Positions 33,527-45,601 of a DNA stretch of 64,000 nt are shown here, piece by piece (positions within the stretch are counted from its first letter, which is position 1; every line of letters begins with the position of its first letter). Location: NCBI GenBank assembly GCA_019694395.1, contig JAIBCC010000011.1, forward strand, positions 102,575 to 166,574, given 5' to 3'. The stretch is from Pyrinomonadaceae bacterium. Lineage in GTDB: Bacteria > Acidobacteriota > Blastocatellia > Pyrinomonadales > Pyrinomonadaceae. The notes under the pieces are model-generated. The model did not search any database. It saw only the letters and a program-made list of their open reading frames with translations, and was not told where the DNA came from. Both the position numbers and the translations under genes were made by a program.

Positions 33527-33747
33527 TATTAATCCTTTACATCTTTTTTTGGATCGTGGGATTAGTATTAAATATCGTTTATCTGAGAGAAGCTAAGATG
33601 GAGCAATATGCAACCGGTTATCCACCTGAAGGCAAAGGCTGTTTGATTGCTTTGCTTTGGATAATGGGAATTATTCCGGTCATTTTAAGTATTTTTGGAG
33701 TAATTATTTGGGTAATTCTGATGATTATTGCCGCTAATACAAATTAA
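33427..33747 (+). CDS. Small membrane protein of unknown function
   Basis: A 106-residue protein with AAGGAGG upstream of the ATG. A Pro/Gln-rich cytoplasmic N terminus (YYQQPPMWNPQGPMYVQQP) precedes a membrane segment at about 28-49. A loop YATGYPPEGKGC follows, then a second long hydrophobic segment at about 70-103. This resembles short PPxY/Pro-rich DUF-type membrane proteins. No function assignable. Confidence 0.65.
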   Translation: MGYYQQPPMWNPQGPMYVQQPRPPRSFIGSAFIVLILYIFFWIVGLVLNIVYLREAKMEQYATGYPPEGKGCLIALLWIMGIIPVILSIFGVIIWVILMIIAANTN

Positions 33748-33887
33748 AAAGAATACTGCTTAGCTTGGGGCAGTCGGATTTATTTTGCCAACAAAACCGT
33801 GAGATTTTAGTTGATTGAAGTTCTATTTTTATGAAATTCTAAGAAATTTTTACAGATTTGAAAATAATTTATTTTTTATTTTGTGAG

Positions 33888-35342
33888 TTAATTATTCAAA
33901 AATTCTTCCACACCTTTCGCCGCTTTTCGTCCATCCGCAATCGCCCACACGACTAAACTTTGACCGCGTTCGCAATCTCCGGCGGCAAACACTTTTTTCA
34001 CGTTCGTTTGTTTGTTTTCATTGACGGCAATCGTTCCGCGAGATGTAATTTCAACGCCCAAATCATTGAAAAGTTTGGCTTTTTCCGCACCGACAAATCC
34101 CATTGCCAAAAAGACTTTTTCCGCCGCCCAAACTTTTTCGGTTCCGGCAATTTCGTTTAAATTGCCGTCAATCCATTCGACCTCGACAGTTTCCACGCCT
34201 TGCAAATTTCCCTTTTCGTCAGTCACAAATCTTTTAGACAAAATGCAATATTCACGCGGATCATTGCCGAAAACCGCCTTGGCTTCCTCTTGTCCGTAAT
34301 CAACTTGAAACGTGCGAACCTTTGCCAACCAACTTTCATGTGTGTGAACTTTTTCGATTGGCTTCGGCAATAATTCAAACTGTGTGATGGATTTACAGCC
34401 GTGACGAAGCGAAGTTGCCACGCAATCTGTTCCCGTATCGCCGCCGCCAATAACGATGACGTTTTTGCCTTTCACATCAATAAAATCATTATCTGCAAAG
34501 TTTGAATCCAAAAGACTTTTCGTATTTTTCAGCAGAAATTCCATCGCAAAATGAACATCTTTTGAATCTCTGCCCTCGATCGGCAAATCTCGCGGAACGG
34601 TCGAACCGCAAGCCAAGACGATAGCATCAAAATCTTTTTTGAGTTCTTCCGCAGTAATATCTGCGCCAACTTTGATGCTGGTTTTAAACTCAATTCCCTC
34701 GTCGCTCAACAATTTCACTCGTCTTTCAACCAGTTTTTTGTCGAGCTTCATATTCGGAATTCCATACATCAAAAGCCCGCCGATTCGATCATCGCGTTCA
34801 AAAACCGTCACAGTAAAACCCTGCTTGTTTAGTTCATCAGCACAAGCTAATCCCGCCGGACCTGAGCCGATAACTGCAACTTTTTTACCGTTGCGAATCT
34901 CAGGCGGATTTGGTGCAAGCCAACCTTCTGCAAAGGCTTTATCAATGATGGAAACCTCGATTTCCTTTATATTTACGGGTTCTTCGTTGATTCCTAAAAC
35001 ACACGAAGATTCACACGGAGCAGGACAAACTCTGCCTGTAAATTCGGGAAAATTGTTAGTTAAACTGAGGCGTTTGTAGGCTTCAAACCATTGCCCGCGA
35101 TAAACCGAATCATTCCATTCGGGAATCAAATTATTCAACGGACAGCCTGTCGTTGCACCGTCCAAAATCGTCCCTGTATGACAAAACGGAATTCCGCAAT
35201 TCATACATCTCGCCCCTTGTTTTTTCAGTTCGTCAACGGGCAAATGTGCGTGAAATTCATCCCAATTCTGGACACGGCTTTTCGCGTCCGCCAAAATCGG
35301 CAAACTGCGTGTGTATTCGATAAAACCTGTTGCTTTTCCCAT
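33888..35342 (-). CDS. gltD: Glutamate synthase, small (beta) subunit
   Basis: Passes electrons from NADPH through FAD and Fe-S clusters to GltB. 484 residues, normal length. N-terminal cluster cysteines in CMNCGIPFCHTG and CPAPCESSCVLG, FAD motif VIGSGPAGLACADEL (about 155-169), NADPH motif VIGGGDTGTDCVATSLRHG, and the C-terminal FAAGDCERGQSLVVWAI. It lies downstream of gltB on the same strand, separated by 139 bp that consist of a palindromic repeat. Confidence 0.97.
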   Translation of the reverse strand: MGKATGFIEYTRSLPILADAKSRVQNWDEFHAHLPVDELKKQGARCMNCGIPFCHTGTILDGATTGCPLNNLIPEWNDSVYRGQWFEAYKRLSLTNNFPEFTGRVCPAPCESSCVLGINEEPVNIKEIEVSIIDKAFAEGWLAPNPPEIRNGKKVAVIGSGPAGLACADELNKQGFTVTVFERDDRIGGLLMYGIPNMKLDKKLVERRVKLLSDEGIEFKTSIKVGADITAEELKKDFDAIVLACGSTVPRDLPIEGRDSKDVHFAMEFLLKNTKSLLDSNFADNDFIDVKGKNVIVIGGGDTGTDCVATSLRHGCKSITQFELLPKPIEKVHTHESWLAKVRTFQVDYGQEEAKAVFGNDPREYCILSKRFVTDEKGNLQGVETVEVEWIDGNLNEIAGTEKVWAAEKVFLAMGFVGAEKAKLFNDLGVEITSRGTIAVNENKQTNVKKVFAAGDCERGQSLVVWAIADGRKAAKGVEEFLNN

Positions 35343-35350
35343 AAATCAAT

Positions 35351-35480
<130 letters not shown>

Positions 35481-35481
35481 A

Positions 35482-38400
35482 TTATTTGGCAAGAACTTCT
35501 TCAAACGCTGACATTTCCGCTTCTTCCTGAGTTAAACCTTCCGCCATCAGACGTTTTTGAGTTTCGATGACTTTGCGGTAATCGTTCGGAATCACGCGGA
35601 CGAATTTTTCCAGATTATTTTCCCAATTTCCGAGAATTTCCGTGGCTAATTCGCTGTTGGTAAATTCAATGTGTTTGAAAATTTGGCTCTTAACGAATTC
35701 GATTTCCTCCTCGTTTTTGATTTTGGTCAATTCGACCATTTCTTTATTGCAAAGACTGGAAAAATTGCCCATTTCGTCAAAGACATACGCGATTCCGCCC
35801 GACATTCCCGCCGCAAAGTTTTTGCCCGTTTTACCAAGAATAATAACTCGTCCGCCGGTCATATATTCGCAACCGTGATCGCCAACCCCTTCGATGACAG
35901 CATTTACGCCGCTGTTGCGAACGCAGAACCTTTCACCGCCGATGCCTGAAATAAAGGCTTCGCCCGATGTTGCCCCGTAAAAAGCCGTGTTGCCGATAAT
36001 GATATTTTCTTCGGCTGTAAAATCAGCCGACTTTGGTTTGTGAACGATGATTTTTCCACCCGAAAGCCCTTTGCCGATGTAGTCGTTGGAATCACCTTCG
36101 AGCGTCAGCGATACGCCTTTCGGCACAAATGCTCCGAAACTTTGTCCGGCTGAACCATAGAATTTCAGGTTGATAGTGTCATCCGGCAAACCTTCTGCAC
36201 CGAATTTTCTGGAAATTTCACTGCCTAAAATCGTCCCGACGGCTCGATCTGTGTTGCAGATTTCTAATTCAACCGAAACTTTTTCGCCCGTTTCCAGAGA
36301 TGTTTTACAAAGCGGAAGCAAAACAGTTTCGTCCAAAGTCTTTTGGAGTTCGAGATTTTGCTCGATTTGCTGAAAGCGTCCGTAGATTGCGGGAACGTCA
36401 GGCTGATGCAAAATCGCTGAAAAATCAAGGCTTTCGGTTTTTCCGTCAACCTTTTCAAATTCTAAAAGTTCGGTATGCCCGACCATTTCATCAATCGATC
36501 TAAAGCCGAGTTCAGCCATCAATTCGCGGACTTCTTCTGCTACGAAACGCATGAAATTAACGACATTATTCGGGTCGCCCGAAAATTTTGCCCGTAATCT
36601 TGGGTCTTGAGTCGCCACGCCGACGGGACAAGTATTAAGATGGCAAACACGCATCATCACACATCCGAGAGTAACGAGCGGAGCGGTTGAAAAACCGAAT
36701 TCTTCCGCACCAAGCAGGGAGGCGATGACAACATCACGACCTGTTTTGAGTTGCCCGTCTGTTTCGAGCCGAACACGACTGCGTAAATTATTTAACAAAA
36801 GAGTTTGATGAGTTTCCGCCAAACCGATTTCCCACGGCGTTCCAGCGTGTTTGACGCTTGAAAGCGGTGACGCACCCGTTCCGCCATCGTGTCCACTAAT
36901 TAAAATCACGTCCGCTTTGGCTTTTGCCACGCCCGAAGCGATTGTTCCGACTCCCGCTTCCGAAACTAATTTGACACTAATTCGGGCGTTTTTATTAGCG
37001 TTTTTTAGATCGAAAATCAGTTGAGCTAAATCCTCAATTGAGTAAATATCGTGATGCGGAGGCGGAGAAATCAAGCCAACGCCGGATGTTGAATGGCGTG
37101 TTTTGGCGATCCACGGATAAACTTTACTGCCCGGGAGCTGTCCGCCTTCGCCCGGTTTTGCCCCTTGAGCAATTTTGATTTGGATTTCGTCCGAATTGAC
37201 CAAATAATGGCTCGTCACGCCGAATCTTCCCGATGCAACTTGTTTGATTCGGCTCATTTTAGAATCACCGTTTGCTAATTTTTGGAAGCGTTCCGCGTCC
37301 TCTCCGCCCTCGCCTGTATTCGATTTTCCGCCGATTCGATTCATCGCTATTGCTAACGATTCGTGTGCTTCTTTGGAAATCGAGCCGTAAGAAATTGCTC
37401 CTGTTTTGAATCTTTTGACGATTTCATTAACGCTCTCAACTTCTTCAATTGCAATAGGTTGACGAGTTTTTTTGAAATTCAACAGACTCCGCAAAGTTGA
37501 TTGATTTTTTTCGCGGTCGTTGATGAGCGAGCTGTATTTTTTGAATTCCGAGTAGTCGCCGTTTCGACACGCTTTTTGCAAAGTGTGAATCGTGTGCGGA
37601 TTAAAAAGATGAAATTCGCCGTCTTTCCGCCATTGATAATTGCCGCCGATTTCGAGATTTTCGCTGACTCTATTTTGGTAAAACGCTTGCGAATGACGTT
37701 TAATTGCTTCGCCTGCAATTTCGTCCAAACCGATTCCGCCAATTCTCGAAGGAGTCCGCGTAAAATATTGATCTATAACGTCTTGATTGATTCCAACGGC
37801 TTCAAAAATTTGTGCTCCGAGATAACTTTGAATCGTCGAAATGCCCATTTTCGACAAGACTTTGACGACACCTTTATTGATAGATTTAACGTAATTTTTG
37901 ATCGCTTTTTTCTCGTCAAAGTCCCAAATTCCTTGTCGAATTTCGTCGTAAATCGTCTCAAAAGCCAGATATGGATTTATCGCGGTCGCACCGTAGCCAA
38001 GCAGCAAGGCGAAATGATGAACTTCACGCGGTTCGCCACTTTCCAGCACAAATCCGACCTGAGTTCTTGTGCCTTCACGGGTTAAATGATGATGAATAGT
38101 TGAAACTGCAAGCAGTGCAGGAATTGGAACACGTTTTTCACTCATTTGACGGTCTGACAAAATGAAAACGTCGTAACCATCTTTAATTGCTTGACTTGCC
38201 TGATGACAAAGCCCTTCCAACGCCCACTCCAATCCCTGCCGACCATGTTCGCGGTCAAAAAGCATTGGAATCGTGATCGAACGAAATCGTGATTTGCCCC
38301 AATCGCTGTCCGAGTCCCCCAAATATCGCAATTTTTCGAGTTCCGTATTCGTCAAGATAAACGAGTTTAATTTGATTTGATGAGCGGCTTGCGGAGTCGG

Positions 38401-40068
38401 TTCAAAAAGATTGTCTTCGCGTCCAATCATTGTATCTGTTGAAGTTACGAGTTCTTCACGAATCGCGTCAATCGGCGGATTAGTGACTTGGGCGAATAAT
38501 TGTTTGAAATAATTATAAAGAAGTTGCGGCTTTTTCGATAAAACTGCCAAAGGCGTATCATTGCCCATCGAACCGATTGCTTCCGCACCGCCAACCGCCA
38601 TCGGTTGCAAAATCATCCGCAATTCCTCATTGGTGTAACCGAACGCCCGTTGACGCTGTAAAACAGTCTCGTGATTGGTTTTATTGACAAACGGCGGTTG
38701 CGGCAAATCGTTGATGTGAAGCATATTTTCTTCAATCCATTGCCGATACGGTTTTTCCTTGGCGAGCTTGTCTTTGATCTCTTCGTCCGCAATAATCCGA
38801 CCTTCTTTCGTATCAACCAAAAACATTTTGCCAGGCTGCAAACGTCCTTTTTGCAAAATATTAGCCGGATCAACATCAAAAGTTCCGACCTCCGAAGCCA
38901 TCACTACTAAACCGTCTTTCGTCACTGTATAACGCGACGGACGAAGCCCGTTTCTGTCCAAAACGGCTCCGATAATTTCGCCGTCGGTAAAAGTAATCGA
39001 AGCCGGACCGTCCCAAGCCTCGATCAAACACGAGTGAAATTCGTAAAACGCTTTTTTCTGGTCGGACATCGGATTCAGTTCCGAAATCGGTTCGGGAATC
39101 ATCATCATCACGCCGTGCGGCAGAGTGCGTCCCGCTAAATGCAGCATTTCCAAAGCATTATCGAATGCTCCCGAATCGGAAACGTAGGCATCCAAAATGC
39201 TTAAGGTCTTCTTGAAATCATTTCCGAAAAGGCTCGAATTAAGACGTTGTTCACGGGCATACATCCAATTGACGTTGCCCCGTAAAGTGTTGATTTCGCC
39301 ATTATGGGCTATATAACGGAGTGGTTGAGCACGATTCCAATTTGGGAAAGTGTTGGTCGAAAAACGCGAATGAACGACAGCGATAGCAGTTTCAAAAGCG
39401 ACATCGTTCAAGTCCAAAAAAAACGTCTGAAGCTGATGCGTCGTCAGCATTCCTTTGTAAATAATGGTTTTAGGGGAAAGACTGGCAACGTAGAATTTTT
39501 CCGCGAGAGCTTCGTTTTCGCGGGTTAAGAGTTCTTTTGTCCAGCGGCGTGTAACATAAAGTTTTCGTTCAAAATGGTCGTTAGCGTAGATTTTTTCGGT
39601 TTTTCCTAAAAAGACTTGTTTGATGAAAGGCTGAGATTTTTTGGCGGATTCGCCTAAATTCCAATTATTAACGGGAACATCCCGCCAACCCAAAATAACC
39701 AAATCGTGTTGAACCGCAATTTGCTCAAACTTAACAATGCAACGTTCTCTTTCCTCTGAGTCTTGCGGCAAAAACATCATCCCAACCGCATATTCACCCG
39801 CTTCCGGCAAGCTGATGTGCAATCTTTCACATTCCCGGACAAAAAATTTATGCGGAATTTGGCACAGAATTCCCGCCCCGTCACCTGTGGCTTCCTCCGC
39901 TCCGCTCGCACCTCGATGATCCATCCGAATGAGGCTTGTAATCGCAGTTTTGAGAATTTTGTGCGATTTGCGACCGTATAAATCTGCAACAAAACCAACG
40001 CCGCACGAATCGTGTTCAAATTGCGGATCATAAAGTCCCTGCTTTGCAGGAGAATGTTCATTTGCCAT
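35482..40068 (-). CDS. gltB: Glutamate synthase, large (alpha) subunit
   Basis: Transfers the glutamine amide to 2-oxoglutarate, forming two glutamates. 1528 residues, full length. N-terminal Ntn-amidotransferase domain with nucleophile Cys22 ([10 protein letters not shown]) after a short propeptide. The central and FMN domains ([34 protein letters not shown]) follow, then the Fe-S cysteines in [21 protein letters not shown] and the C-terminal beta-helix with G-x-x-G-x-x-G-rich [14 protein letters not shown] motifs. First gene of gltBD, divergent from argB across a 233-bp gap. Confidence 0.98.
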   Translation of the reverse strand: MANEHSPAKQGLYDPQFEHDSCGVGFVADLYGRKSHKILKTAITSLIRMDHRGASGAEEATGDGAGILCQIPHKFFVRECERLHISLPEAGEYAVGMMFLPQDSEERERCIVKFEQIAVQHDLVILGWRDVPVNNWNLGESAKKSQPFIKQVFLGKTEKIYANDHFERKLYVTRRWTKELLTRENEALAEKFYVASLSPKTIIYKGMLTTHQLQTFFLDLNDVAFETAIAVVHSRFSTNTFPNWNRAQPLRYIAHNGEINTLRGNVNWMYAREQRLNSSLFGNDFKKTLSILDAYVSDSGAFDNALEMLHLAGRTLPHGVMMMIPEPISELNPMSDQKKAFYEFHSCLIEAWDGPASITFTDGEIIGAVLDRNGLRPSRYTVTKDGLVVMASEVGTFDVDPANILQKGRLQPGKMFLVDTKEGRIIADEEIKDKLAKEKPYRQWIEENMLHINDLPQPPFVNKTNHETVLQRQRAFGYTNEELRMILQPMAVGGAEAIGSMGNDTPLAVLSKKPQLLYNYFKQLFAQVTNPPIDAIREELVTSTDTMIGREDNLFEPTPQAAHQIKLNSFILTNTELEKLRYLGDSDSDWGKSRFRSITIPMLFDREHGRQGLEWALEGLCHQASQAIKDGYDVFILSDRQMSEKRVPIPALLAVSTIHHHLTREGTRTQVGFVLESGEPREVHHFALLLGYGATAINPYLAFETIYDEIRQGIWDFDEKKAIKNYVKSINKGVVKVLSKMGISTIQSYLGAQIFEAVGINQDVIDQYFTRTPSRIGGIGLDEIAGEAIKRHSQAFYQNRVSENLEIGGNYQWRKDGEFHLFNPHTIHTLQKACRNGDYSEFKKYSSLINDREKNQSTLRSLLNFKKTRQPIAIEEVESVNEIVKRFKTGAISYGSISKEAHESLAIAMNRIGGKSNTGEGGEDAERFQKLANGDSKMSRIKQVASGRFGVTSHYLVNSDEIQIKIAQGAKPGEGGQLPGSKVYPWIAKTRHSTSGVGLISPPPHHDIYSIEDLAQLIFDLKNANKNARISVKLVSEAGVGTIASGVAKAKADVILISGHDGGTGASPLSSVKHAGTPWEIGLAETHQTLLLNNLRSRVRLETDGQLKTGRDVVIASLLGAEEFGFSTAPLVTLGCVMMRVCHLNTCPVGVATQDPRLRAKFSGDPNNVVNFMRFVAEEVRELMAELGFRSIDEMVGHTELLEFEKVDGKTESLDFSAILHQPDVPAIYGRFQQIEQNLELQKTLDETVLLPLCKTSLETGEKVSVELEICNTDRAVGTILGSEISRKFGAEGLPDDTINLKFYGSAGQSFGAFVPKGVSLTLEGDSNDYIGKGLSGGKIIVHKPKSADFTAEENIIIGNTAFYGATSGEAFISGIGGERFCVRNSGVNAVIEGVGDHGCEYMTGGRVIILGKTGKNFAAGMSGGIAYVFDEMGNFSSLCNKEMVELTKIKNEEEIEFVKSQIFKHIEFTNSELATEILGNWENNLEKFVRVIPNDYRKVIETQKRLMAEGLTQEEAEMSAFEEVLAK

Positions 40069-40170
40069 CTGGTAAATCTCCTAAATCAACTAAGGTTGTA
40101 AATGCGACTACTACTGCTCAATTTCGGGGCTTTATTTATAACATATTCTTGTATAAAGAAATACTATTTT

Positions 40171-40186
40171 TTATGGATTTGCATAA
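40171..40186. promoter_or_regulatory. Possible ARG-box-like dyad between gltB and argB
   Basis: TTATG-GATTTG-CATAA, a short dyad using the same TTATG/CATAA half-sites as the operator before argR. It lies in the shared gltB/argB intergenic region. Half-site spacing differs from the argR operator, so this is tentative. Confidence 0.25.
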
Positions 40187-40301
40187 TGAAAGTTTATAAT
40201 AAAAGGCATTAAAATTTTGAATATCAAAAAATTCTTTCATCTAAATTTTCTATTTCTAAGCATTAGCGGTTTGGAAAAATAATTGGTAAAGTAATTCGAT
40301 T

Positions 40302-41189
40302 ATGATTCAACAAAAATTGGATTTACTGCGCGAGGCACTTCCCTACATTCAGCGATTTAAGGGGAAAACATTCGTGGTTAAATTTTCAGGCAAAGTTACT
40401 GAAAATAAAGAAAATCTGCATTCGTTAGCGGAAGAATTGGCATTGCTTCATCAAGTCGGAATCCGCGTCTGCGTAATTCACGGCGGCGGAAAACAGCTTT
40501 CGCAACTGGCGGAAAAACTCGGTGTAGCACAGACCGTAATTGACGGGCGGCGGGTGACGGATGATGATACTTTGGAACTGGCTAAAATGATTTTTGCGGG
40601 GAAAATCAATACCGAAATTCTGGCGGCATTGCGTTTGCGCGGGACTGATGCGGTTGGACTTTCGGGAGTGGATGGCGATGTAATCTCAGCCGTCAAACGT
40701 CCACCGAAGGAAATCAAAAATCGTGAAACGGGCGAAACCAAAACGGTTGATTTCGGTAATGTCGGCGATGTGGTTGAGGTCAACGCTAAATTATTGAAAT
40801 TATTACTCGAAAATGATTATTTGCCAGTTATTTCTTCGCTCGGAGCAGACGACAACGGGCAGATTTTCAATATCAACGCCGATACAATTGCTTCGGAAAT
40901 TGCCGTCAAACTCCAAGCCGAAAAACTTGTTCTTTTGTCGGATGTCAATGGAATTTATCTTGATCCAAACGATGAAACCACCCGAATTTCCCGCGTCACT
41001 GTCCGCGAAGCCGAAGAAATGATCGCCAACGGAACTGCCACAGGAGGAATGATTCCAAAATTGCAAAGTCTGATTAGTTTATTAAATCGTGGTGTTAAAT
41101 CGGCTCACATTATTAGCGGAAATGAACGTAATACATTGCTATCAGAAGTATTTACAGACGAAGGCACTGGCACGATGCTGACCGCATAA
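40302..41189 (+). CDS. argB: Acetylglutamate kinase
   Basis: ATP-dependent phosphorylation of N-acetylglutamate, second step of the pathway and usual target of arginine feedback. 295 residues. FVVKFSGKV (25-33, nucleotide site), VIHGGGKQLSQLAEKLGV (glycine-rich substrate loop), LSGVDGDVI, NINADTIASEIAVKL and GGMIPKLQSL are family motifs. The extended N-terminal helix is consistent with the arginine-sensitive hexameric form. Divergent from gltB. Confidence 0.96.
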   Translation: MIQQKLDLLREALPYIQRFKGKTFVVKFSGKVTENKENLHSLAEELALLHQVGIRVCVIHGGGKQLSQLAEKLGVAQTVIDGRRVTDDDTLELAKMIFAGKINTEILAALRLRGTDAVGLSGVDGDVISAVKRPPKEIKNRETGETKTVDFGNVGDVVEVNAKLLKLLLENDYLPVISSLGADDNGQIFNINADTIASEIAVKLQAEKLVLLSDVNGIYLDPNDETTRISRVTVREAEEMIANGTATGGMIPKLQSLISLLNRGVKSAHIISGNERNTLLSEVFTDEGTGTMLTA

Positions 41190-41277
41190 AAAAATAAAAA
41201 TCCCCTCACTAACAAAATTTCTCCCAATCTCCCAACAAAAATCCCTTTCAGTGACACTATAATAACGAGAATCATTG

Positions 41278-41823
41278 ATGAAGACTCGTGAAGAACAACT
41301 TCTGCAACAGTTTCAGAGTGGCGAAGTAGGCGGCTTTGACGCTTTTTATGCCGAATATGGCAGTCGTCTTTATCGTTTTTGCTATCGCTTGTGCGGGAGT
41401 AAGGCTGATGCTGAGGATTTGACACAAGAAGTTTTTTTGGCGGCTTTTCAAGGGATTGAGCGTTTTGAAAGTCGCGCCTCGGTTGCGACCTGGCTGTGCC
41501 GGATTGCCATTTATCGTCATCGGCGTTTGAAAAATCGAGGCGAAAATTTAGCTTTAGACGAAATGCCGGATTTAGCTGACAACAAAAATGATGATGTAAC
41601 CAAAATTGCCCTTGAAAGTGCGCTGAAGGCTTTGCCGGAAAATTTGCGGATAGCATTTTTGTTAGTCAAAGCTGAAGGTTTCAAATACCGTGAAGCCGCT
41701 GAAATTCTGGCGATTCCGCAAGGCACAATTCAGTATCAAGTGTCAGAAGCCATCACCCGATTGCGTGAAATGCTGGGAAAGATGGACGAACCGAAAAGGA
41801 AAGAGAAAAGCAATGCAATGTGA
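41278..41823 (+). CDS. ECF-type RNA polymerase sigma factor
   Basis: A 181-residue extracytoplasmic-function sigma factor. Sigma-2 region about 20-85 (YRLCGSKADAEDLTQEVFLAAFQGIERFESRASVATWLCRIAIYRHR) and sigma-4 about 115-170 (LPENLRIAFLLVKAEGFKYREAAEILAIPQGTIQYQVSEAITRLRE). It is followed by its presumed anti-sigma factor with an 11-bp overlap. The ATG at 41278 follows a short AT-rich leader. Stress signal and target promoters unknown. Confidence 0.94.
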   Translation: MKTREEQLLQQFQSGEVGGFDAFYAEYGSRLYRFCYRLCGSKADAEDLTQEVFLAAFQGIERFESRASVATWLCRIAIYRHRRLKNRGENLALDEMPDLADNKNDDVTKIALESALKALPENLRIAFLLVKAEGFKYREAAEILAIPQGTIQYQVSEAITRLREMLGKMDEPKRKEKSNAM

Positions 41824-42736
41824 TTTTGGACAAAAAAATTTGAACGCATTGGCTGACAATGAATTGTCGGGCTGGCAGAAATGGCGTGTCAAACGTCATT
41901 TGTCCAAATGCGCTTTCTGCTCGGCGGAGTTGGCGGAGATAAAAAAACTTTCGGCACAAGCGCGGAATTGGCGCATTGTTGAGCCTTCACCGGAACTGAA
42001 AAAGCGAATCGCGGCGGCTGTTTTCGAGCAAAAACCCGTTGTTCAAAATAATCCTGCTTTTATTCATCGAAAAGTCTATTTTAAGCCTGTTTTGATTACC
42101 GTAAGTCTTTTATTTGTCTCGCTTATCATTGCCGCGACCTGGTTTGGAGTTGTCAAAGAGGATAATCCGGTTTCGGTTATTCAGAGGCGAGTCGCTCCGG
42201 CACTTGAAAATGTCAAAAACGTGCATCTTGTTTATTCGACAACACAAAGAAAACAGCGTGAATTATGGTTTCAGGACGGTGTTTGGTTAGAAAAAACTTA
42301 CGGGAAAAGTGTGCGGATTTTTCGGGACGGATTACTTTGGGAATACGATTGCCAAACCCAAAGTGCCAAAAGTTTTTATGCTGAAAATTATCCGGGAGCA
42401 TTTATCAACAATGAAGAATTTCGCGCTGTCCGTGATGAATTTCTCCGTCCTAACGCGGAAATGGTCAAAGCCTATAAATTAGGGACACTTATTCGCTCAA
42501 ATCAGACTAAGGTAAACGATTATGCGCTCGAAAATGCAAATTCGGCAACCCGTTTAATCGTGGCAGTGGATATGTCAACCGATTTACCCGTCAGAGTCGA
42601 AAAACAAAATTTAGCCGGCGGAGAATGGGTAACTCAAATCAAAGTGGATTTTGAGTTCAATCAGAAATCGCCGCCCGAAATATTTGATATTCAGCAATTT
42701 AACCAAAAACCGATAAGTTTATGCACGGAGAAATAG
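41813..42736 (+). CDS. Membrane-anchored zinc anti-sigma factor with LolA-like exterior domain
   Basis: A 307-residue partner of the preceding sigma factor. Cytoplasmic ZAS-type zinc site Cys3, His29, Cys33, Cys36 (HLSKCAFC), one membrane segment about 85-105 ([22 protein letters not shown]), then a periplasmic beta-rich domain. That domain ([29 protein letters not shown]..) resembles LolA/RseB-type lipoprotein or sensor domains. The ATG at 41813 overlaps the sigma gene and follows AAAGGAAAG. The exterior domain probably senses an envelope signal. Confidence 0.85.
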   Translation: MQCDFGQKNLNALADNELSGWQKWRVKRHLSKCAFCSAELAEIKKLSAQARNWRIVEPSPELKKRIAAAVFEQKPVVQNNPAFIHRKVYFKPVLITVSLLFVSLIIAATWFGVVKEDNPVSVIQRRVAPALENVKNVHLVYSTTQRKQRELWFQDGVWLEKTYGKSVRIFRDGLLWEYDCQTQSAKSFYAENYPGAFINNEEFRAVRDEFLRPNAEMVKAYKLGTLIRSNQTKVNDYALENANSATRLIVAVDMSTDLPVRVEKQNLAGGEWVTQIKVDFEFNQKSPPEIFDIQQFNQKPISLCTEK

Positions 42737-42738
42737 GA

Positions 42739-44460
42739 ATGGTCAATTTGAAACAGACAATTACAATAGCATTTTTTTTGGCAACTTTTTTCTGTTTGCC
42801 TAACCTCGGCTGCTCCCAAACGAAATCAAACATTTCGGCAGTTCCAAACTTTATTAACCTGGTCAAAGATGCACAAACAAAATCAGATGCCAAAGACTGG
42901 AAAGCTGCCGCCGAATTGTGGAATCAAGTTGTTCAAACCAATCCCGTAGAAGTCAAATTTTGGCAAAAATTAGGCGAAGCCCAATTCAATGCAAAGAATT
43001 ACCGCGAAGCAATTCCAGCCTTTCAAAAAGCAAGTGAATTGGTCGTCTGGTCGCCGCAGATTCGCCCGTTTGAATATGAAATCGCCCGCTGTTACGTCCT
43101 TTTAGGTGACACAGAACAAGCACTTTTATCACTTGAAAAATCTTTTCAACTCGGCTTTCGCTATTTTGCCGAAGCCCGCGAAGATTCTGCCTTTGTTTCG
43201 CTCCGCAATGATGAGCGTTTTCAACGCTTGACCAATTCGCTTAATACCAGCCGAATGTCCAGAGATGAAGGTTGGCGTTACGATTTACAGGTTTTGACCA
43301 ATGAGGTTCGCCGTCGGGCAGTTTCGCCGTATCGTTTGGCGACAAAAGAAAAGTTCGAGGCGGAAACCAACAGAATTTATGAATCAATCCCACGCTTGAC
43401 CGACGTTCAAATCATCATCGAATTTATGAAACTGATGGTCTTGGTCGGGGACGGGCATACGAACATTTACGGTTTTTGGGAAACGCCCGAACTCCGCCAA
43501 ACCATTTCGATTGAATGGTTTGCCTTTCAGGAAGGAATTTTTATCACCACCGCCAACGTCAAATATGAAGATTTGCTCGGCGCACAGGTTTTGAAAATCG
43601 GCGGGAAAGAAATTGATGAAGTTTTGAAGTTGATAGATCCGCTTTGTCATCGTGATAATCAAATGAGTCCCCGTGTTTTGGGTTTGATGCGAATGCGGCA
43701 TCCGGCGATTTTGCAAGGGCTTGGAATAATAAAAGATGTCAAAAAAGTTCCGCTGACCATCCGCGATAAACAAGGGAAAATACGAGAAATCGAACTTCCA
43801 ACTGATTCGCAGATGCCAAGCCGCCGTTTATGGGACGGAATTCCTCCCGATTGGAAAACATTTCATCAATCCGAAAAAATTCCGCTTTATCTGAAAGATG
43901 TTTTCAAGCCTTATTGGTTTGAATATTTGCCCGATCCGAGAACCGTCTATTTTCAATTTAACCAAGTTCGGAACAATGAAAAAGAAGATTTTGCCACATT
44001 TTGCACCCGTCTTTTCAAATTTATCAATGAAACGGAAGTTGAAAAATTAGTGATTGATTTGCGTTGGAACAACGGCGGGAATTCCCAACTTCTACCGCCA
44101 TTGATTCAAGGGATTGTGCGAAACGAAAAAATCAATCAAAAAGGTAAATTCTTTGTCATCACCGGACGCAGAACTTTTTCCGCCGCCCAAATTGCCGCTA
44201 CACTTTTAGAACGAAACACCAAGGCGATTTTTGTCGGCGAGCCAACCGGCTCCAGTCCGAATTTTATTGGTGAAGAGACTACTTTTGAACTTCCTTACAG
44301 CAAGCTAAATGCCAGCGTTTCAGACCTATACTGGCAAAATGCGGTCAACACCGACCATCGAACCTGGATTGCACCTTTGATTTATACGCCACCGACTTTT
44401 GCTGATTATATGACGAACCGCGACTCGGCTTTAGAATCTATTTTGAATTATCAGCCGTAA
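42739..44460 (+). CDS. Exported S41 family protease with TPR region
   Basis: 573 residues. Signal peptide ([17 protein letters not shown]) ending at a cysteine, possibly a lipoprotein, though the lipobox is imperfect. TPR-like helices about 35-140 ([26 protein letters not shown]). A PDZ-like stretch ([21 protein letters not shown]) comes before the C-terminal S41 catalytic domain, with [12 protein letters not shown] and the nucleophile-containing [15 protein letters not shown]. The start at 42739 follows GGAGAAATAGG and lies 3 bp after the anti-sigma stop, so it is co-transcribed with the sigma/anti-sigma pair. Confidence 0.88.
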   Translation: MVNLKQTITIAFFLATFFCLPNLGCSQTKSNISAVPNFINLVKDAQTKSDAKDWKAAAELWNQVVQTNPVEVKFWQKLGEAQFNAKNYREAIPAFQKASELVVWSPQIRPFEYEIARCYVLLGDTEQALLSLEKSFQLGFRYFAEAREDSAFVSLRNDERFQRLTNSLNTSRMSRDEGWRYDLQVLTNEVRRRAVSPYRLATKEKFEAETNRIYESIPRLTDVQIIIEFMKLMVLVGDGHTNIYGFWETPELRQTISIEWFAFQEGIFITTANVKYEDLLGAQVLKIGGKEIDEVLKLIDPLCHRDNQMSPRVLGLMRMRHPAILQGLGIIKDVKKVPLTIRDKQGKIREIELPTDSQMPSRRLWDGIPPDWKTFHQSEKIPLYLKDVFKPYWFEYLPDPRTVYFQFNQVRNNEKEDFATFCTRLFKFINETEVEKLVIDLRWNNGGNSQLLPPLIQGIVRNEKINQKGKFFVITGRRTFSAAQIAATLLERNTKAIFVGEPTGSSPNFIGEETTFELPYSKLNASVSDLYWQNAVNTDHRTWIAPLIYTPPTFADYMTNRDSALESILNYQP

Positions 44461-44465
44461 AAACT

Positions 44466-45593
44466 ATGAGCAAAATAACCCGTCGAACATTTCTGCGATC
44501 CGCCGCTTCGGTTTCGCTTTTGTCATTATTGGTTAAAGCCGCAAACAAGAAGGTTTTAATACTCGGCGGCACTAATTTTGTCGGTCCGAACATCGTTGAA
44601 TCGGGGCTGAAAAAAGGCTGGAACATCACACTTTTTAATCGGGGAATTACTAACCCGCAAATGTTTCCGAAATTAAGAAAAATAATTGGCGATAGACTAA
44701 ATGCAGATGATGTCCAAAAATTAGGGGCTGAAAATTGGGACATACTAATTGATACCTGGTCAATAGACCCGCAAGCCGTCAAAATCAGCACCCAAGCGTT
44801 GAAAGATAAAGTTTCTCATTACGCCTACGTTTCCTCAATCTCGGTTTATGGCAGCAGAAATTATCAAATAGCCGGATTGACCGAAGACGCGGAGTTACCG
44901 AAATTACCGCCTTTTCCCGCCGACAGTGGTAATTTGGATTACACCAGACGAAAAATTTACGCCGAAAATTTTGTCCGTGAATACTTTCCCACATCGCACA
45001 GCATTTATCGCCCACATATTATTTTTGGAACTGATCCCGCCACAGGAACATTAAATAACAGTAATCTTCGCATCGGCGGACGCTGTTATTGGTTGTGGCG
45101 GATTGATAAAGGCGGAAATATTTTAGCTCCCGGCGAAACAACTGATACAGTTCAATATACTGATGTCAGAGATTTGGCTGGATTTATTACCGAAGCAACA
45201 AATAAAAACCTTAACGGCTCATACAATGTCTTTAACACATTGACTATGAAAGAGATGTTTGATTCATTAATTTCAATCAAAAATAGGGACTCAAAACCTA
45301 ACCTCATTCAGGTTCCGGCTTCTTTTCTTTTCCAAAACCGCCTCAGTTCGGCGGGTGATGTGCCAATGTGGGTTTCGCACAGCGAATTAGAAAAAGGATT
45401 CTATCAAATCAGCAATGCCAAAGCCCTCAAAGCCGGTTTACAATTACGCTCCGCGCTCGAAACTTTCAAAGAAACCAAAGAAGCTTTTTACAAATATCAC
45501 TCTGATTTTAACTTTTTGGACGAACAAAACGGCGTAAAATTGGCGCGAGTCGAGAATGAATTGTTGGACAAATGGATGTCTGCCAAAAATTAA
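44466..45593 (+). CDS. Tat-exported NAD-dependent epimerase/dehydratase
   Basis: A 375-residue extended short-chain dehydrogenase. The N terminus carries a twin-arginine signal (KITRRTFLRSAASVSLLSLLV), then a Rossmann loop VLILGGTNFVGPNIVE, the YVSSISVYG strand and a YTRRKIYAE active-site Tyr-x-x-x-Lys type motif. Export by Tat fits a tightly held NAD cofactor. Begins 5 bp after the S41 gene, so the fourth member of the sigma-factor operon. Substrate unknown. Confidence 0.86.
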   Translation: MSKITRRTFLRSAASVSLLSLLVKAANKKVLILGGTNFVGPNIVESGLKKGWNITLFNRGITNPQMFPKLRKIIGDRLNADDVQKLGAENWDILIDTWSIDPQAVKISTQALKDKVSHYAYVSSISVYGSRNYQIAGLTEDAELPKLPPFPADSGNLDYTRRKIYAENFVREYFPTSHSIYRPHIIFGTDPATGTLNNSNLRIGGRCYWLWRIDKGGNILAPGETTDTVQYTDVRDLAGFITEATNKNLNGSYNVFNTLTMKEMFDSLISIKNRDSKPNLIQVPASFLFQNRLSSAGDVPMWVSHSELEKGFYQISNAKALKAGLQLRSALETFKETKEAFYKYHSDFNFLDEQNGVKLARVENELLDKWMSAKN

Positions 45594-45601
45594 TTTTTTG
45601 C

